Below, piece after piece: positions 8,648-17,108 of a stretch of DNA of 24,023 bases; position 1 is the first letter of the stretch; every line of letters begins with the position of its first letter. A model generated the notes under the pieces. The model saw nothing but the letters and a program-made list of their open reading frames with translations. It was not told where the DNA came from and made no database searches. Position numbers and translations under genes: made by a program. Source of the stretch: Guillardia theta CCMP2712 (taxonomy: Eukaryota > Cryptophyceae > Pyrenomonadales > Geminigeraceae); contig NW_005434566.1 of assembly GCF_000315625.1 (NCBI RefSeq), positions 100,585 to 124,607 of the forward strand, read 5' to 3'.

Positions 8648-10962
8648 ATGGCTGGGAAGCGTGTCCTCCTTCATCGAGGAGATCCGAGACAACGGATTCG
8701 ATCGAGTCTCGCTCTGCTTCGTGCGCATGTCGAGGAACGGGAGGGAGATCGCGGAGGAATACCTCCAGCCGTGAGCGAATGGAGTCGAGCTAGGAGGGAG
8801 CTGACTGCCATGACCGACAGGTTCTCCCGTGGGCTTGCGAGCGGGTCGAGGAAGCACATCCTGATAGTAAGTGGTGGAAGGCGAGCGGGAGAGCTCGAGG
8901 TTGATACTGCTCCTTCCTCCAGTTGCTCCTCCTCGTCCTGCTGGGATTTGTGCTGGTGCACTGGATTGTTCTCAAGGACTCTAACCTGAACGCGAATCTC
9001 GTTCCTGCCCCTGCGCTCTGTGCGAGTCAGGTAAGGGACGGTGAGAGCTGGTGGGAGGTTGACGGTGTTAGGATGACCTCTACGACACCGCGTCCCACCT
9101 CTGCAGAGTCGGGAACAAGTATGCGTTCTGGTTCTTGAAGAGGAAGGACTGGGTTCAGGTACCCTTCGCCGAATCTGAGGCCACTTGTGATGGAGTGTGC
9201 AGTGTGCGCCAAACCTTCCTGGCTACAAGTTGCTGCAGAGGAACGCGGACATGAACGGGAACTTCTGGTACTCGTACAAGCAGTCTGCACAGGTGGTGCT
9301 GTGACGGGTCTCGTGTGGTTGCTGATGGTGATGACGGCAGATCAAACAGTTCTACGACACTTGCATCCCCGAATGCGCCACGGACGAAGACGTGTACGAC
9401 TCGAAGAGAGACCTATGCAGGGTAACATGAGCACAAGTTTGGCCTCCCCCCCCCCTGATGACGTTTGGCAAGGTTACTGACGGGGTACTGGTGACCTGGT
9501 TGAACGGCGATGGGCAGAAATGTGCTACTGGCACGAAGGGGGAGCGAGCGATCAGGACGGCGACGGTGAAGAATGAATTGCTGCAATGAATGATCCTGTT
9601 TGCACCTTGAACACGAACTTTTTGCTGTTTGCTCCTTGGTTGCATGCTCTCTGTCTCAGGCTGTGTTTATTGTTGAGAACTGGCCATGTGACATTTCCAT
9701 CCCTTCCTGCCCTTCCCTTGCTTGCCTTCTGCTCAACTTGTGCCAGGCGTCTCTCTCGCATGCCAACGGCTACTTCTATGCTCCTGATGCCTCGGGCAAA
9801 GTGAGGAGGCTGCTGGAATCTTGTCACTCGTCTTGCGCCAAGGGAGACGTTCTTTTGCATGATAAACGGCACTGTCAGGTGAGAGGAGGAGAGGAGAGCA
9901 GATAGAGAAGAAGAGAGGAGACAAGAACAGGGATAGTTGGTGGAGGGGAAGGGAAGGAAGCGAGGAGACGATGGGTGGAGGAGAGGGGGGCGAGGGACAG
10001 CGGTGAGGAGTGCAGGATAGCAGGAGAGGAAGCGGAACGGTGGAATCTGATGCTGACTTCTCACAGGTGATGAACAGCCTCGCTCTCAGGTTCATCTCCA
10101 CGGGGGTTGGAACGTGCGATCGAAATTTGCAAGCGAGGAGGATGATTTCAACCATGGGCACGACAAGAGATGTGCAGGTCTTCGTCTACCTCCTTCTCGA
10201 CCTCGCCCTCGTCTCAATCTCTCCTGTTCATGACCACCTCCTCCCTCTTTTCACCCCCTTCTTCTTCATTCCTTCTCCTCCCTCTTTTCACCCCCTTCTT
10301 CTTCATTCCTTCTCCTTCCTCTTTTCACCCCCTTCTTCTTCATTCCTTCTCCTTCCTCTTTTCACCCCCTTCTTCTTCATTCCTTCTCCTCCCTCTTTTC
10401 ACCCCCTTCTTCTTCATTCCTTCTCCTTCCTCTTTTCACCCCCTTCTTCTTCATTCCTTCTCTCGTTCACCTTCCAGGAACTCTCCCCACACTCCCCCCC
10501 GCCCTCTCTCACGCTGTTCCCCTCGCTCTGCTGCTGCGCATCCCTTCCATCGTCGCCGTTGTCCCTTTCCTCTCCTCTACTAAACTCACGTTGCGTGTAG
10601 GGAGCGTACATGTACCCCAAAGAGCTCGGCAACGCCATCGAGCAATTTTACTTGAGTTGTATGCAAGGTTGGAATCGCAAGGGACGGGCAGGTAAAGCCT
10701 TCTGCACCTCTCCTCTCTCCTTCTCCTCCCTCCCTCTCCTCCTCCTATCCTCCTCCCTTCTTCCTCCTCCTCCTCACCCAGCACCTGCTCTTCCTCCTTC
10801 GCCTGCTTGTTCACTCCTCGCATCCCCTGCTCTCTCTCGTCTCAACCGGCGCCAGGCATCCGCACTATCCCGCACAGCTCGGAGACTGTGGGAGGGAAAC
10901 CTCTGCGAGACGACGCGAAGCAGCGGAGACAAGCTAGGGTAGGACGCGAGCATGGGAGGTGA
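8648..10962 (+). CDS. Ten-exon gene: single-pass type II membrane protein with Cys-patterned lumenal domain (372 aa)
   Basis: I do not recognise the family. Exons: 8648-8866, 8923-9030, 9072-9158, 9203-9292, 9341-9421, 9473-9565, 9747-9878, 10067-10177, 10601-10691, 10856-10962. They total 1119 nt and close in frame; all introns are GT-AG, the shortest 41 nt. The first 70 residues are Arg-rich and presumably cytosolic. Residues about 71-93 form one membrane span (ILILLLLVLLGFVLVHWIVL). The remaining ~280 residues carry about 13 cysteines (HLCRVGNKYAFWF, CAPNLPGYKLL, DTCIPECATDE, ESCHSSCAKGD, GTCDRN, LSCMQGW) and should lie in the lumen or outside the cell. Intron 8 has a yeast-like branch site (TACTAAAC, about 10578). 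Uncertain points: exon 1 competes with another open frame; exon 7 could begin earlier at about 9661; the C-terminal basic tail is less convincing. Confidence 0.68.
9879..10066 (+). other. Purine-rich intron 7 of the membrane-protein gene
   Basis: This 188-nt GT-AG intron is dominated by GAGGAG/GGAGAG on the coding strand. Most long introns in the window are instead pyrimidine-rich on the coding strand. It ends with CTGACTTCTCACAG. Confidence 0.55.
10241..10464 (+). repeat. Six-copy 37-bp minisatellite inside intron 8
   Basis: Units repeat every 37 bp; their TTTT cores are at about 10248, 10285, 10322, 10359, 10396 and 10433. Each contains TTTTCACCCCCTTCTTCTTC. Copies fall into two variants at one position (TCCTCCCTC in 1, 2, 5 and TCCTTCCTC in 3, 4, 6), giving the order AABBAB. 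The array lies inside a 423-nt intron. A long open frame runs through it only because 37 is prime to three and no unit contains a stop; it is not coding. Confidence 0.92.
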
Positions 10963-11423
10963 TGCGCTGACAGTGTAAGCAGAACGAGAGGAGGTGGGAA
11001 GAAGCTGTTCTGCAGAGCGACTACAACTGAGAGAGGACAGGGCGGGAGCATACGAAGCAACAATCTTACAAGAAACAAACACAAGAGAAGAACTCACCAT
11101 CAACTATCTTACGAGAAACAAACACAAGAGAAGAACTCACCATCACTTCTCATCCGCGTCCTGTCCTCCTTCGCTCTCGTTGGCCCTCTCCTCGTCCTCC
11201 TCCTCATGCTCAAGTCACCTCCTCCAGCTCTTCTTCTCCTCCCCTTCCTCTTCCTCCTACAGTACTCCATCCTCCTCCCCCCTCCCCCCCCTCGTGAAGT
11301 GGGTCCCTGCGCTCCCATTTTTGAGTCGCTTTTCCCTACTGCGCCCCCTACTGAATTTGCGCTTTTCCCCTCTTGCTACCCTGAGCATCCTCTTCCGCAT
11401 CTCCCGGCCCCGCTGCAGATAGA
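10963..11423. other. Intergenic region up to the scaffold gap
   Basis: The plus strand is purine-rich at first and then pyrimidine-rich (11150-11290). It contains one direct repeat of 43-bp period starting at 11063 and 11106 (sharing GAAACAAACACAAGAGAAGA). No gene is supported, although exons of the minus-strand gene across the gap could lie here. Confidence 0.5.
11063..11148. repeat. Two-copy direct repeat, 43-bp period
   Basis: Copies begin ATCTTAC at 11063 and 11106 and share GAAACAAACACAAGAGAAGA and ACTCACCATCA. One base differs (ACAAG versus ACGAG). Confidence 0.85.
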
Positions 11424-11523
11424 NNNNNNNNNNNNNNNNNNNNNNNNNNNNNNNNNNNNNNNNNNNNNNNNNNNNNNNNNNNNNNNNNNNNNNNNNNNNN
11501 NNNNNNNNNNNNNNNNNNNNNNN
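11424..11523. other. Assembly gap (100 N)
   Basis: Exactly 100 N, the usual placeholder for a scaffold gap. The true distance may differ, and continuity across it cannot be judged from sequence. Confidence 0.99.
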
Positions 11524-11940
11524 AGGATCAGAGTAGAAACCCTGGTCGACACGGAGCTTGATCACTATCGCCTAGGCAGTAGTAGCCCGCCACGCACTCC
11601 AGGCAAGCTGTCTGTCCCTCTAGTGACGTGTACGTCCCTGCTACGCATGCCGTGCACGAGGTACCTCCACATGCCTGGGAAAACTTTCCGACCTGACAGG
11701 CGGAGCAGCTCCGATTTCCGTCTTGTATCCAGGTGCCAGCCTTGCAGATCAAAAGCGGCATCGTGAATGGCAAAGAATGAGAGACAGGGGCGAAGTCCAT
11801 GGCAACGGGGTAGTTGGTATTGACACCCGAGTCCCCTGCTACGTAAATCTGAATTGAAGCTGGCTGCTGTGCAGAGAATGAGTTCTGGACTGGAAACGAG
11901 AAAGAGACGATCTTTGAAGATTCGGTGACAGCAATTGTGT
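11524..11940 (-). CDS. Partial Cys-rich protein fragment with GCC2/GCC3 (ephrin-receptor-like) repeats
   Basis: The minus strand encodes an extracellular-type fragment. An N-terminal part contains SFPVQNSFSAQQPASIQIYV. It is followed by spaced cysteines in the pattern CxxCxxG(K/T/Y)(F/Y): CSACQVGKF, CTACVAGTY, CLECVAGYYC. This spacing is typical of the GCC2_GCC3/ephrin-receptor-like repeat found in large surface proteins of algae and ciliates (family knowledge). The 3' end runs into the N gap. Just before it the frame ends in a TGA, but one T fewer in the TTT at about 11535-11540 would continue as a typical PGFYS repeat, so a base-call error or true frameshift at the contig edge is likely. 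The 5' end lies within about 70 bp of the start codon of the next, divergent gene and has no convincing start, so the fragment may be 5'-truncated or misassembled. Confidence 0.55.
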
Positions 11941-11992
11941 AGAGGAGAGGAGAGGCGTGGAGAGGAGAGGAGAGGAGAGGAGGGCAAGGGAG
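11941..11992. repeat. GGAGA pentanucleotide repeat
   Basis: GGAGAGGAGAGGC-type units fill the short space between the minus-strand fragment and the ATG at 12007. Collapse of such repeats could hide missing sequence. Confidence 0.8.
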
Positions 11993-12006
11993 AAGATACT
12001 GCAAGG

Positions 12007-12440
12007 ATGAAGAAACTGGTCCTTCCTTTCATCCTCGCAGCCTCTATCCTCGCTCTGACTCCTCTGATTCTCCTGCACTCCATCGATGATGTCAACCATA
12101 GCCGGAGCCCGGGAAGAGGAGTGGGGCGAGGAGGAGGAGGAGGAGGTGGTGGTGGTGGTCGAGGAGGAGTTATCAAGTCGAACAGGACGCCGTTGGCTGA
12201 GAGCAGCTTGTTGCATGGGGAGAAGGTTGCTGTTCGGGCGGAGGTCACGAACTCATCGGTCCATGCCGACGGCTCCTTCGCTTCCCTGCTGCAGCGACTA
12301 AAGACGCAGAAAGAAAGAGTCCATGAGGTAGCGGAGCCTGACAGAGCGAGCAAGGAGAGGACGAAGACGAAGCCGCAGCAGCTCAAAGATTCCTCCTCCT
12401 CCTCCTCCTCCTCCTCCTCCTCCTCCTCCAACAGCAATAT

Positions 12441-12524
<84 letters not shown>

Positions 12525-15500
12525 TGCCGACTCACCAGCAAGTTTGTTCTCTGCTCTTGTACCGGAACGAGGGCAGAGGGTCGATGAGCATCGGGTCATG
12601 CCGGCGCCTCCTACTCCAGTGGCGTCTCGCTCACCTCTCCGACACCCAGCTCATGCTCAGCCAGGCAACATGACGGGACGAGACTGCGAGGGAGGAGAGG
12701 AGGAGGAGGAGGAGGAGAAGTTCGTGCTGTGGGATCAAGGGAGAACGCGAGATCTGCGCTGCTCAATCTTCTCGCGCAGTTTGACGTCGACCGTTGAAAG
12801 AAGGTTTGAGTATGGCAGGAGTCAGCTCAAGCTTGGCACCCGCTTCGACCCGCTCGTGTGCTACACGTACGTCAACGAGGAATGCTGGACAACAGAGCAG
12901 GTGGAGGATGGCAGCGACTGCGAGGATGGGGGGACGGAGGATCAGTATGCGAGGGTGAGAAAAGAGAGCAAGATCCTGTGGAGGAGGAAGTCGGAGGACA
13001 AACGAACCTCCCTGTTCTACATCAGGAGGGCGATCTCGACGGGTAGAGTGGAGGAGGACGAGGACGACGAGCGCGGGGAAGATGATGAGGAGGAGGACGG
13101 GGAGGAGAAACGCGACTGGTTCTTCGGGGAGGTTGAGAGCGCGTCCGGGTGGGGGGAAAGGGCATTGAAGGCAGCGGCAGACGTGGCAAGCAAGAAAGGC
13201 TGGAAGGAAATCTCCCTCCTCCTCCATGGGGACTCTCTCGCCCAGCTAGCGAGGAATGTCGACGAACGGTTCTCAGCTCCCCTCTGCCTCTTCTCCGCCT
13301 CGTCGCTGGACGGGTTGCAGGAGTACAACCAGCGGGCCTCCTCCTCCTCCAGGCTCTCGTGCCTCGTCGCCTTCCATGCGCTGAAGCAGGAGAAGGTCAG
13401 GAGTCTGTTCGTCAGCGCGACTATGTTCGACGTCCTCGTGCTGGGAGAGCTCCCTTCTCTCTTTGACACCCTCCTGCCCCACGAGGTCCTCCTGCACCTC
13501 GGTCGGCTCCTCCTCCTCTCGCACGTGACCCTCCTGCCGGTGAAGCAGCTGCGCAGCTTGCTGTCCCTTGTCAGCGAGACGGAGAAGAATCCGCAGCGGC
13601 TGATCGAGATGAGCGTGAGGAGGATCAGCCCCAAGGTCAAGGTCGAGGTCAAGCAGCTAAGGATGGACGTGCTGCTGGTGGAGGTGCTGGAGGGTGACCT
13701 GAGGAGGGTTAGAGTCGTTGACCTTGACAACCTGCTGTGTAAGGAGACCAGGAGCTGGAGGGAGCTCGGAGCCCCTGCCCTCCTCACCCCCTCCTCCTAC
13801 ACGCTGAGGATCAAGGACAGCAAGGCTCTTCTCACCCCCGAGGGGAGGGAGCACGAGCAGGATCGTCCTGCGCGCGAGCTCAGGAGGGGGCATGTCTCCT
13901 TGCAAGCTGTCATGATAGTCGGCCTGCAGCCTCAGGTCGTCTCCTCTCTCTTCTCGCAGCTGCTCCACCTTCCCTTCCCCCCATGGGCCCCCCTCCTCTC
14001 CTGGAGCTCGGTCGCGCAGCTCCAAGTCGCGCACAACCCAGAGACTTTGAGCTTCGACGTCTGCCTGTCGAGCCTTCCGGCGTTTGTGGAGCAGCAGCAG
14101 GCGAACAAAGACAAGGAGGAGGATGGTGCGTCTTCGCACAAGCGATCGGCAGCCAAGAAGTCGCAGAAGTCTGCGAAGGAGGAGGAAGTGAAGGAGGGGG
14201 ATGGAGAGAAGGAGGAGGAGGAGGAGGAAGACACTGCGAAGAAGGATAGCGAGGGCGGGGAGGAGGCAGAGGTCAAGAAGAAGAGCAGCAAGGGGAGGGG
14301 GAACAAGACAACGAGCAAGAGGAAGCTGATGGGAGAGGAGGAGGAGGACAAGGAGGAGAAGCAAGAGGAGAAGTCAAAGGACGGCACATCGCTGCCGCCC
14401 CCACAGCCCATCGACATATTCTCTTCCTCCATGGTCCAGTCTTGCAACTCTCTCCTTTCTTCCCTCCTCCAGCACGTCAGCAGCAGCAGCAAGGTGCTCC
14501 TCTTCGGCTCTGAGCTCTCCCTCCTCGGCGTCAAGATTGCCTCTTCCCTCCCCGACGTTCTCGTCCTCGTCGTCCACCAGCACGAGCAGCATGCGCGCAT
14601 GCAGCGGCGGCTAGCAGGGGAGATGCGCCTGACCAACCTCTACTCCTCGTTCCTCGGCATGTCCGAGAGGACAGTGAAACGCCTCCTCTCCCTCCCCGAG
14701 CCCTTCGACGTCTGTATCCTCGGCCCTCACGTCTTTGCTGCTACGCTGGAAAGATCTCCCTCCTCCTTCTTCTCCTTCCTCTCCCTCCTCCTTCGCTTCG
14801 CCCCTTCCTCCTTCCTCCTCGCGCCTCCCTCCTCTTCCCTGCGCGCAGCCATGCAGGTCCTTCACCTCAACCTCTCAAGTGGATACGACAGCACGCAGGA
14901 GCTGGTGCGGCGGCTGGAGGAGGAGAGGCTGAACCCGCGGAGGATGGAAGTTGGAGGAGCAGGAGGAGGCTGCAGCTTCGAGCTGGTGCAGCTGACGGCG
15001 GAGGAGCTCGTGCGGCAGGTCAGGGTTGGGACGCGAGAGGCGGTGATGCGGATGAGGAGAGGGTCGACCCGCCTGTCGTTCATGGGGAGAGGGAGGGGGA
15101 AGGAGGGGAAAGAAGAGGAGGAGGAGCTCTACAGGAACCGGAGAGGGATGTCGATAGAGACGCTGCTGGCGTTTGGGATGCTCAACGAGACGAAAGCTCT
15201 CTTCCTCCGCAAGTTCCTCTCGCTCAGCCTGCCGGACCAGCCCGTGCTGCCTTGCGATGTAGTGGTGCTGGAGGATGAGCTCAAGTTCGATCCCCTCGAC
15301 CACTCCCGGCACGTTTACGCGCGCGTGTACTCGGAGGGGAGGAGGAGGAGCAAGAAGAGGATGGGGAAGGTCAAGGCCTGCAGCTACCAGGAGGAGGCAG
15401 CGAGGACGGTGGACCCGGACCATGTCAACAGGAGTGTAGCGGCAGCGAGCACGATCGCAAGTCTCCTCTCCTCCCACCACAACTTCTCCTTCCTCGAGTA

Positions 15501-16822
15501 CTCGCAGTCCCTCCCCGTCGTCTCTCAGCTCCTCTCCCCCCTCCATCCTCACAGCACCTTCGTCACCGTGCAGCAGGACGAGCTCGGGCACCTCCAGCAC
15601 GTCCTCTTCCTCCAGGAGTGCGGGCCAGCCAACGTCGTTGCCTGCAACGGAGCAGCTGCTGACGTCATCCCAAAACTCTACGAGTCTCCAGAGTTCCTCC
15701 GCTTCCAGTACGCGGAGCCGATGCAGCTGATGCTGGCAGCGGAGGAGGAGGAGGCTCTTCTGGGACAGCTCCTGTCCTGTGCCATGACGACCTTTCTCCT
15801 CCTCCCCTCTCCTCGCCTCCTCTCCACCGCCTTCTCCCTCCTCTTCCCCTCCTCTCGCCCGCCGAGCTTCGACATGATCGTCGAGGACCTTGTGGAGGAG
15901 GCTTCGGTGCCACTGAGGACGGAGGTGGAGGTAGCGTTCCTGCAGGAGCTCGGAGGGCATGTCTTGCTGCGCGTGCGGCTGATCAACATGACGCGGGTGG
16001 CGCATCATCACTTCGACTACAAGAAGGACGGGCACGCGCGCGTGTACGACATGCTCTTCAAGGAGAGGAGGAGAGTGCCGGCGCAGCGAGAGGACGCGTA
16101 CCTGCCGGGGCAGCTGACGCTGACGAGGAGGGAAGACGAGCATTCGATCCCCTACAAGGAGCTCAGGGCGATCAGCCTGATCGCGCTGCTGCGCATGGGG
16201 CTCAACAACTACCAGAAGCGGAAGTTCTACGAAAGTTTCATCCGGATGCCGCTCTTCGAGGACATGGCGCCATGGAACATCGTCTTCGAGGGAGGCATCT
16301 TGTCCTACATCGACCAGGACACGCAGGACCAGAAGTTCGACCAGCTCCTCCCCCTCGCCTACCAGACCATGTCCGCGCTCATGAACTACATCAGAACCGT
16401 CCAGGACTTCGGCAAGTGCAAGGGAAAGGCGAGGGGAGGCAACTCTTACGGGATCCCCTACATCTCCGACTGTGTTCGCTCCTCCTTCCGCGGGCCCTGC
16501 CCCTCCTCGGATCGCCCGGTGCCCTGGTACGATTGTTGTGCTCTCTTCCTCTCCCCTCCTCTCCCCTCCTCTCCCCTCCTCTCCCCTCCTCTTCCCTCAC
16601 TTCTAACCCCTCCTCTCCTCCCTCCCCCGCTCTCTCCGTTCCTCCTCTCTCCTCTCTCCTCTCCTTCCCGTCTCACATCCTGGCAGCGGCGACCACACCT
16701 GTCGCAGCACTTTCGTCGAGTGCCTGCAGGCGCTGATGGAGCAGGAGAAGAGCCGGCAGACGAGAACTTCTATCCTCGCCGACGCCTCGAAGCAGCTCAC
16801 CATGAAGCTCTCCAAGTCCTAG
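12007..16822 (+). CDS. Large membrane-anchored protein of three repeated modules, last with kinase-like motif (1551 aa)
   Basis: Two exons, 12007-16526 and 16687-16822, total 4656 nt in frame. ATG 12007 is the first ATG in the frame and opens a signal anchor (MKKLVLPFILAASILALTPL), so the bulk is probably lumenal. Residues 129-173 are poly-Ser then (Asn-Ser)n; acidic runs occur near 225-235 and 345-375, and a Lys/Glu linker at about 695-798. Three modules follow. Each has a Rossmann-like start (WKEISLLLHGDSLAQL at 399, KVLLFGSELSLLGVKIA at 829, NFSFLEYSQSLPVVSQL at 1159) and, 219-230 residues later, a shared helical motif (HVSLQAVMIVGL at 629, MSIETLLAFGML at 1048, ISLIALLRMGL at 1389). The starts resemble degenerate SAM-methyltransferase folds lacking GxGxG. 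The third module alone continues with EDMAPWNIVF (D1419, N1424) and YIDQD (D1436), like kinase catalytic and metal sites. A Cys-containing tail (DCVRSS, GDHTCRSTFVECLQAL) ends the protein. The fold assignments are inference; I do not know the function. Confidence 0.8.
12391..12525 (+). repeat. Coding microsatellites: (TCC)13 then (AACAGC)n
   Basis: Thirteen TCC codons (Ser129-141) are followed by a hexanucleotide AACAGC array with one internal variant (AATATC), giving an Asn-Ser alternation up to residue 173. Both keep the frame and lie in the low-complexity stem between the membrane anchor and the folded modules, so length variation would be tolerated. Confidence 0.93.
16527..16686 (+). repeat. 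Only intron of the large gene, filled with a CTCCCCTCCT repeat
   Basis: The intron runs from GTACGATTG to CATCCTGGCAG. Joining TG with C restores a Cys codon (PVPC then GDHTC). The interior is pyrimidine-rich with a 10-bp CTCCCCTCCT unit repeated about five times (about 16550-16600). Reading through gives Leu/Pro/Ser-rich nonsense and loses the conserved-looking Cys tail. Confidence 0.85.
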
Positions 16823-17108
16823 ACCTCCTTCCAAGTCCTCGCGCGTAGACGAGGAACTTCTGTCAGAGAAGAGAGAGAGGCGGGGACGAGAAAGACTTTG
16901 GGGCATGTCAGGATGGAGCAGCAGGAAGAGCGGGAACAGAAACAGCCGCAGCAGCAACAGCAGGCAGCGACAGCGGCAGTAGCAGAGGAGGAGGAGGAGG
17001 AGGAGGTTAGGGGCAGAGGTTTGTTACATGTACTGCATGAGCGATAAGTGAAGTTAAGCCTCCGAGGGAGGGATCAATAATGTACTTGTCCTTCAGCTGG
17101 AGGCCAGC
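16823..17108. other. Shared 3' region of two convergent genes
   Basis: 286 bp lie between the stop of the large gene (+) and the stop of the importin gene (-). The sequence contains GAGAGAGAGG, a CAGCAGCAACAGCAG-like tract (about 16935-16965) and a GAGGAGGAGG tract (about 16986-17006). No AATAAA is seen; AATAATGTAC at 17076-17085 is the closest A/T-rich word. Both transcripts must end within or beyond this space. Confidence 0.6.

Noticed and set aside
9600-9746. Extension of exon 7 of the membrane-protein gene upstream to about 9661
   Set aside because: The stretch is in frame but ends in a pyrimidine-rich run and TGCCAG, typical of an intron 3' end. Kept only as an uncertainty in the gene entry.
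10010-10600. A 196-codon open frame rich in Phe/Ser/Pro through the 37-bp repeats
   Set aside because: The periodicity comes from a stop-free 37-bp unit. The frame lies inside a well-supported intron between two in-phase exons.
11565-12599. A 344-codon minus-strand frame with a long poly-Leu run
   Set aside because: It is the antisense of the coding (AACAGC)n and (TCC)n microsatellites of the large gene. Only the Cys-rich part, in another frame, looks like protein.
14875-16143. A 422-codon minus-strand frame rich in Arg/Glu/Leu/Val
   Set aside because: It is a shadow of the codon pattern of the large plus-strand gene. It has no family resemblance and overlaps the repeated modules.
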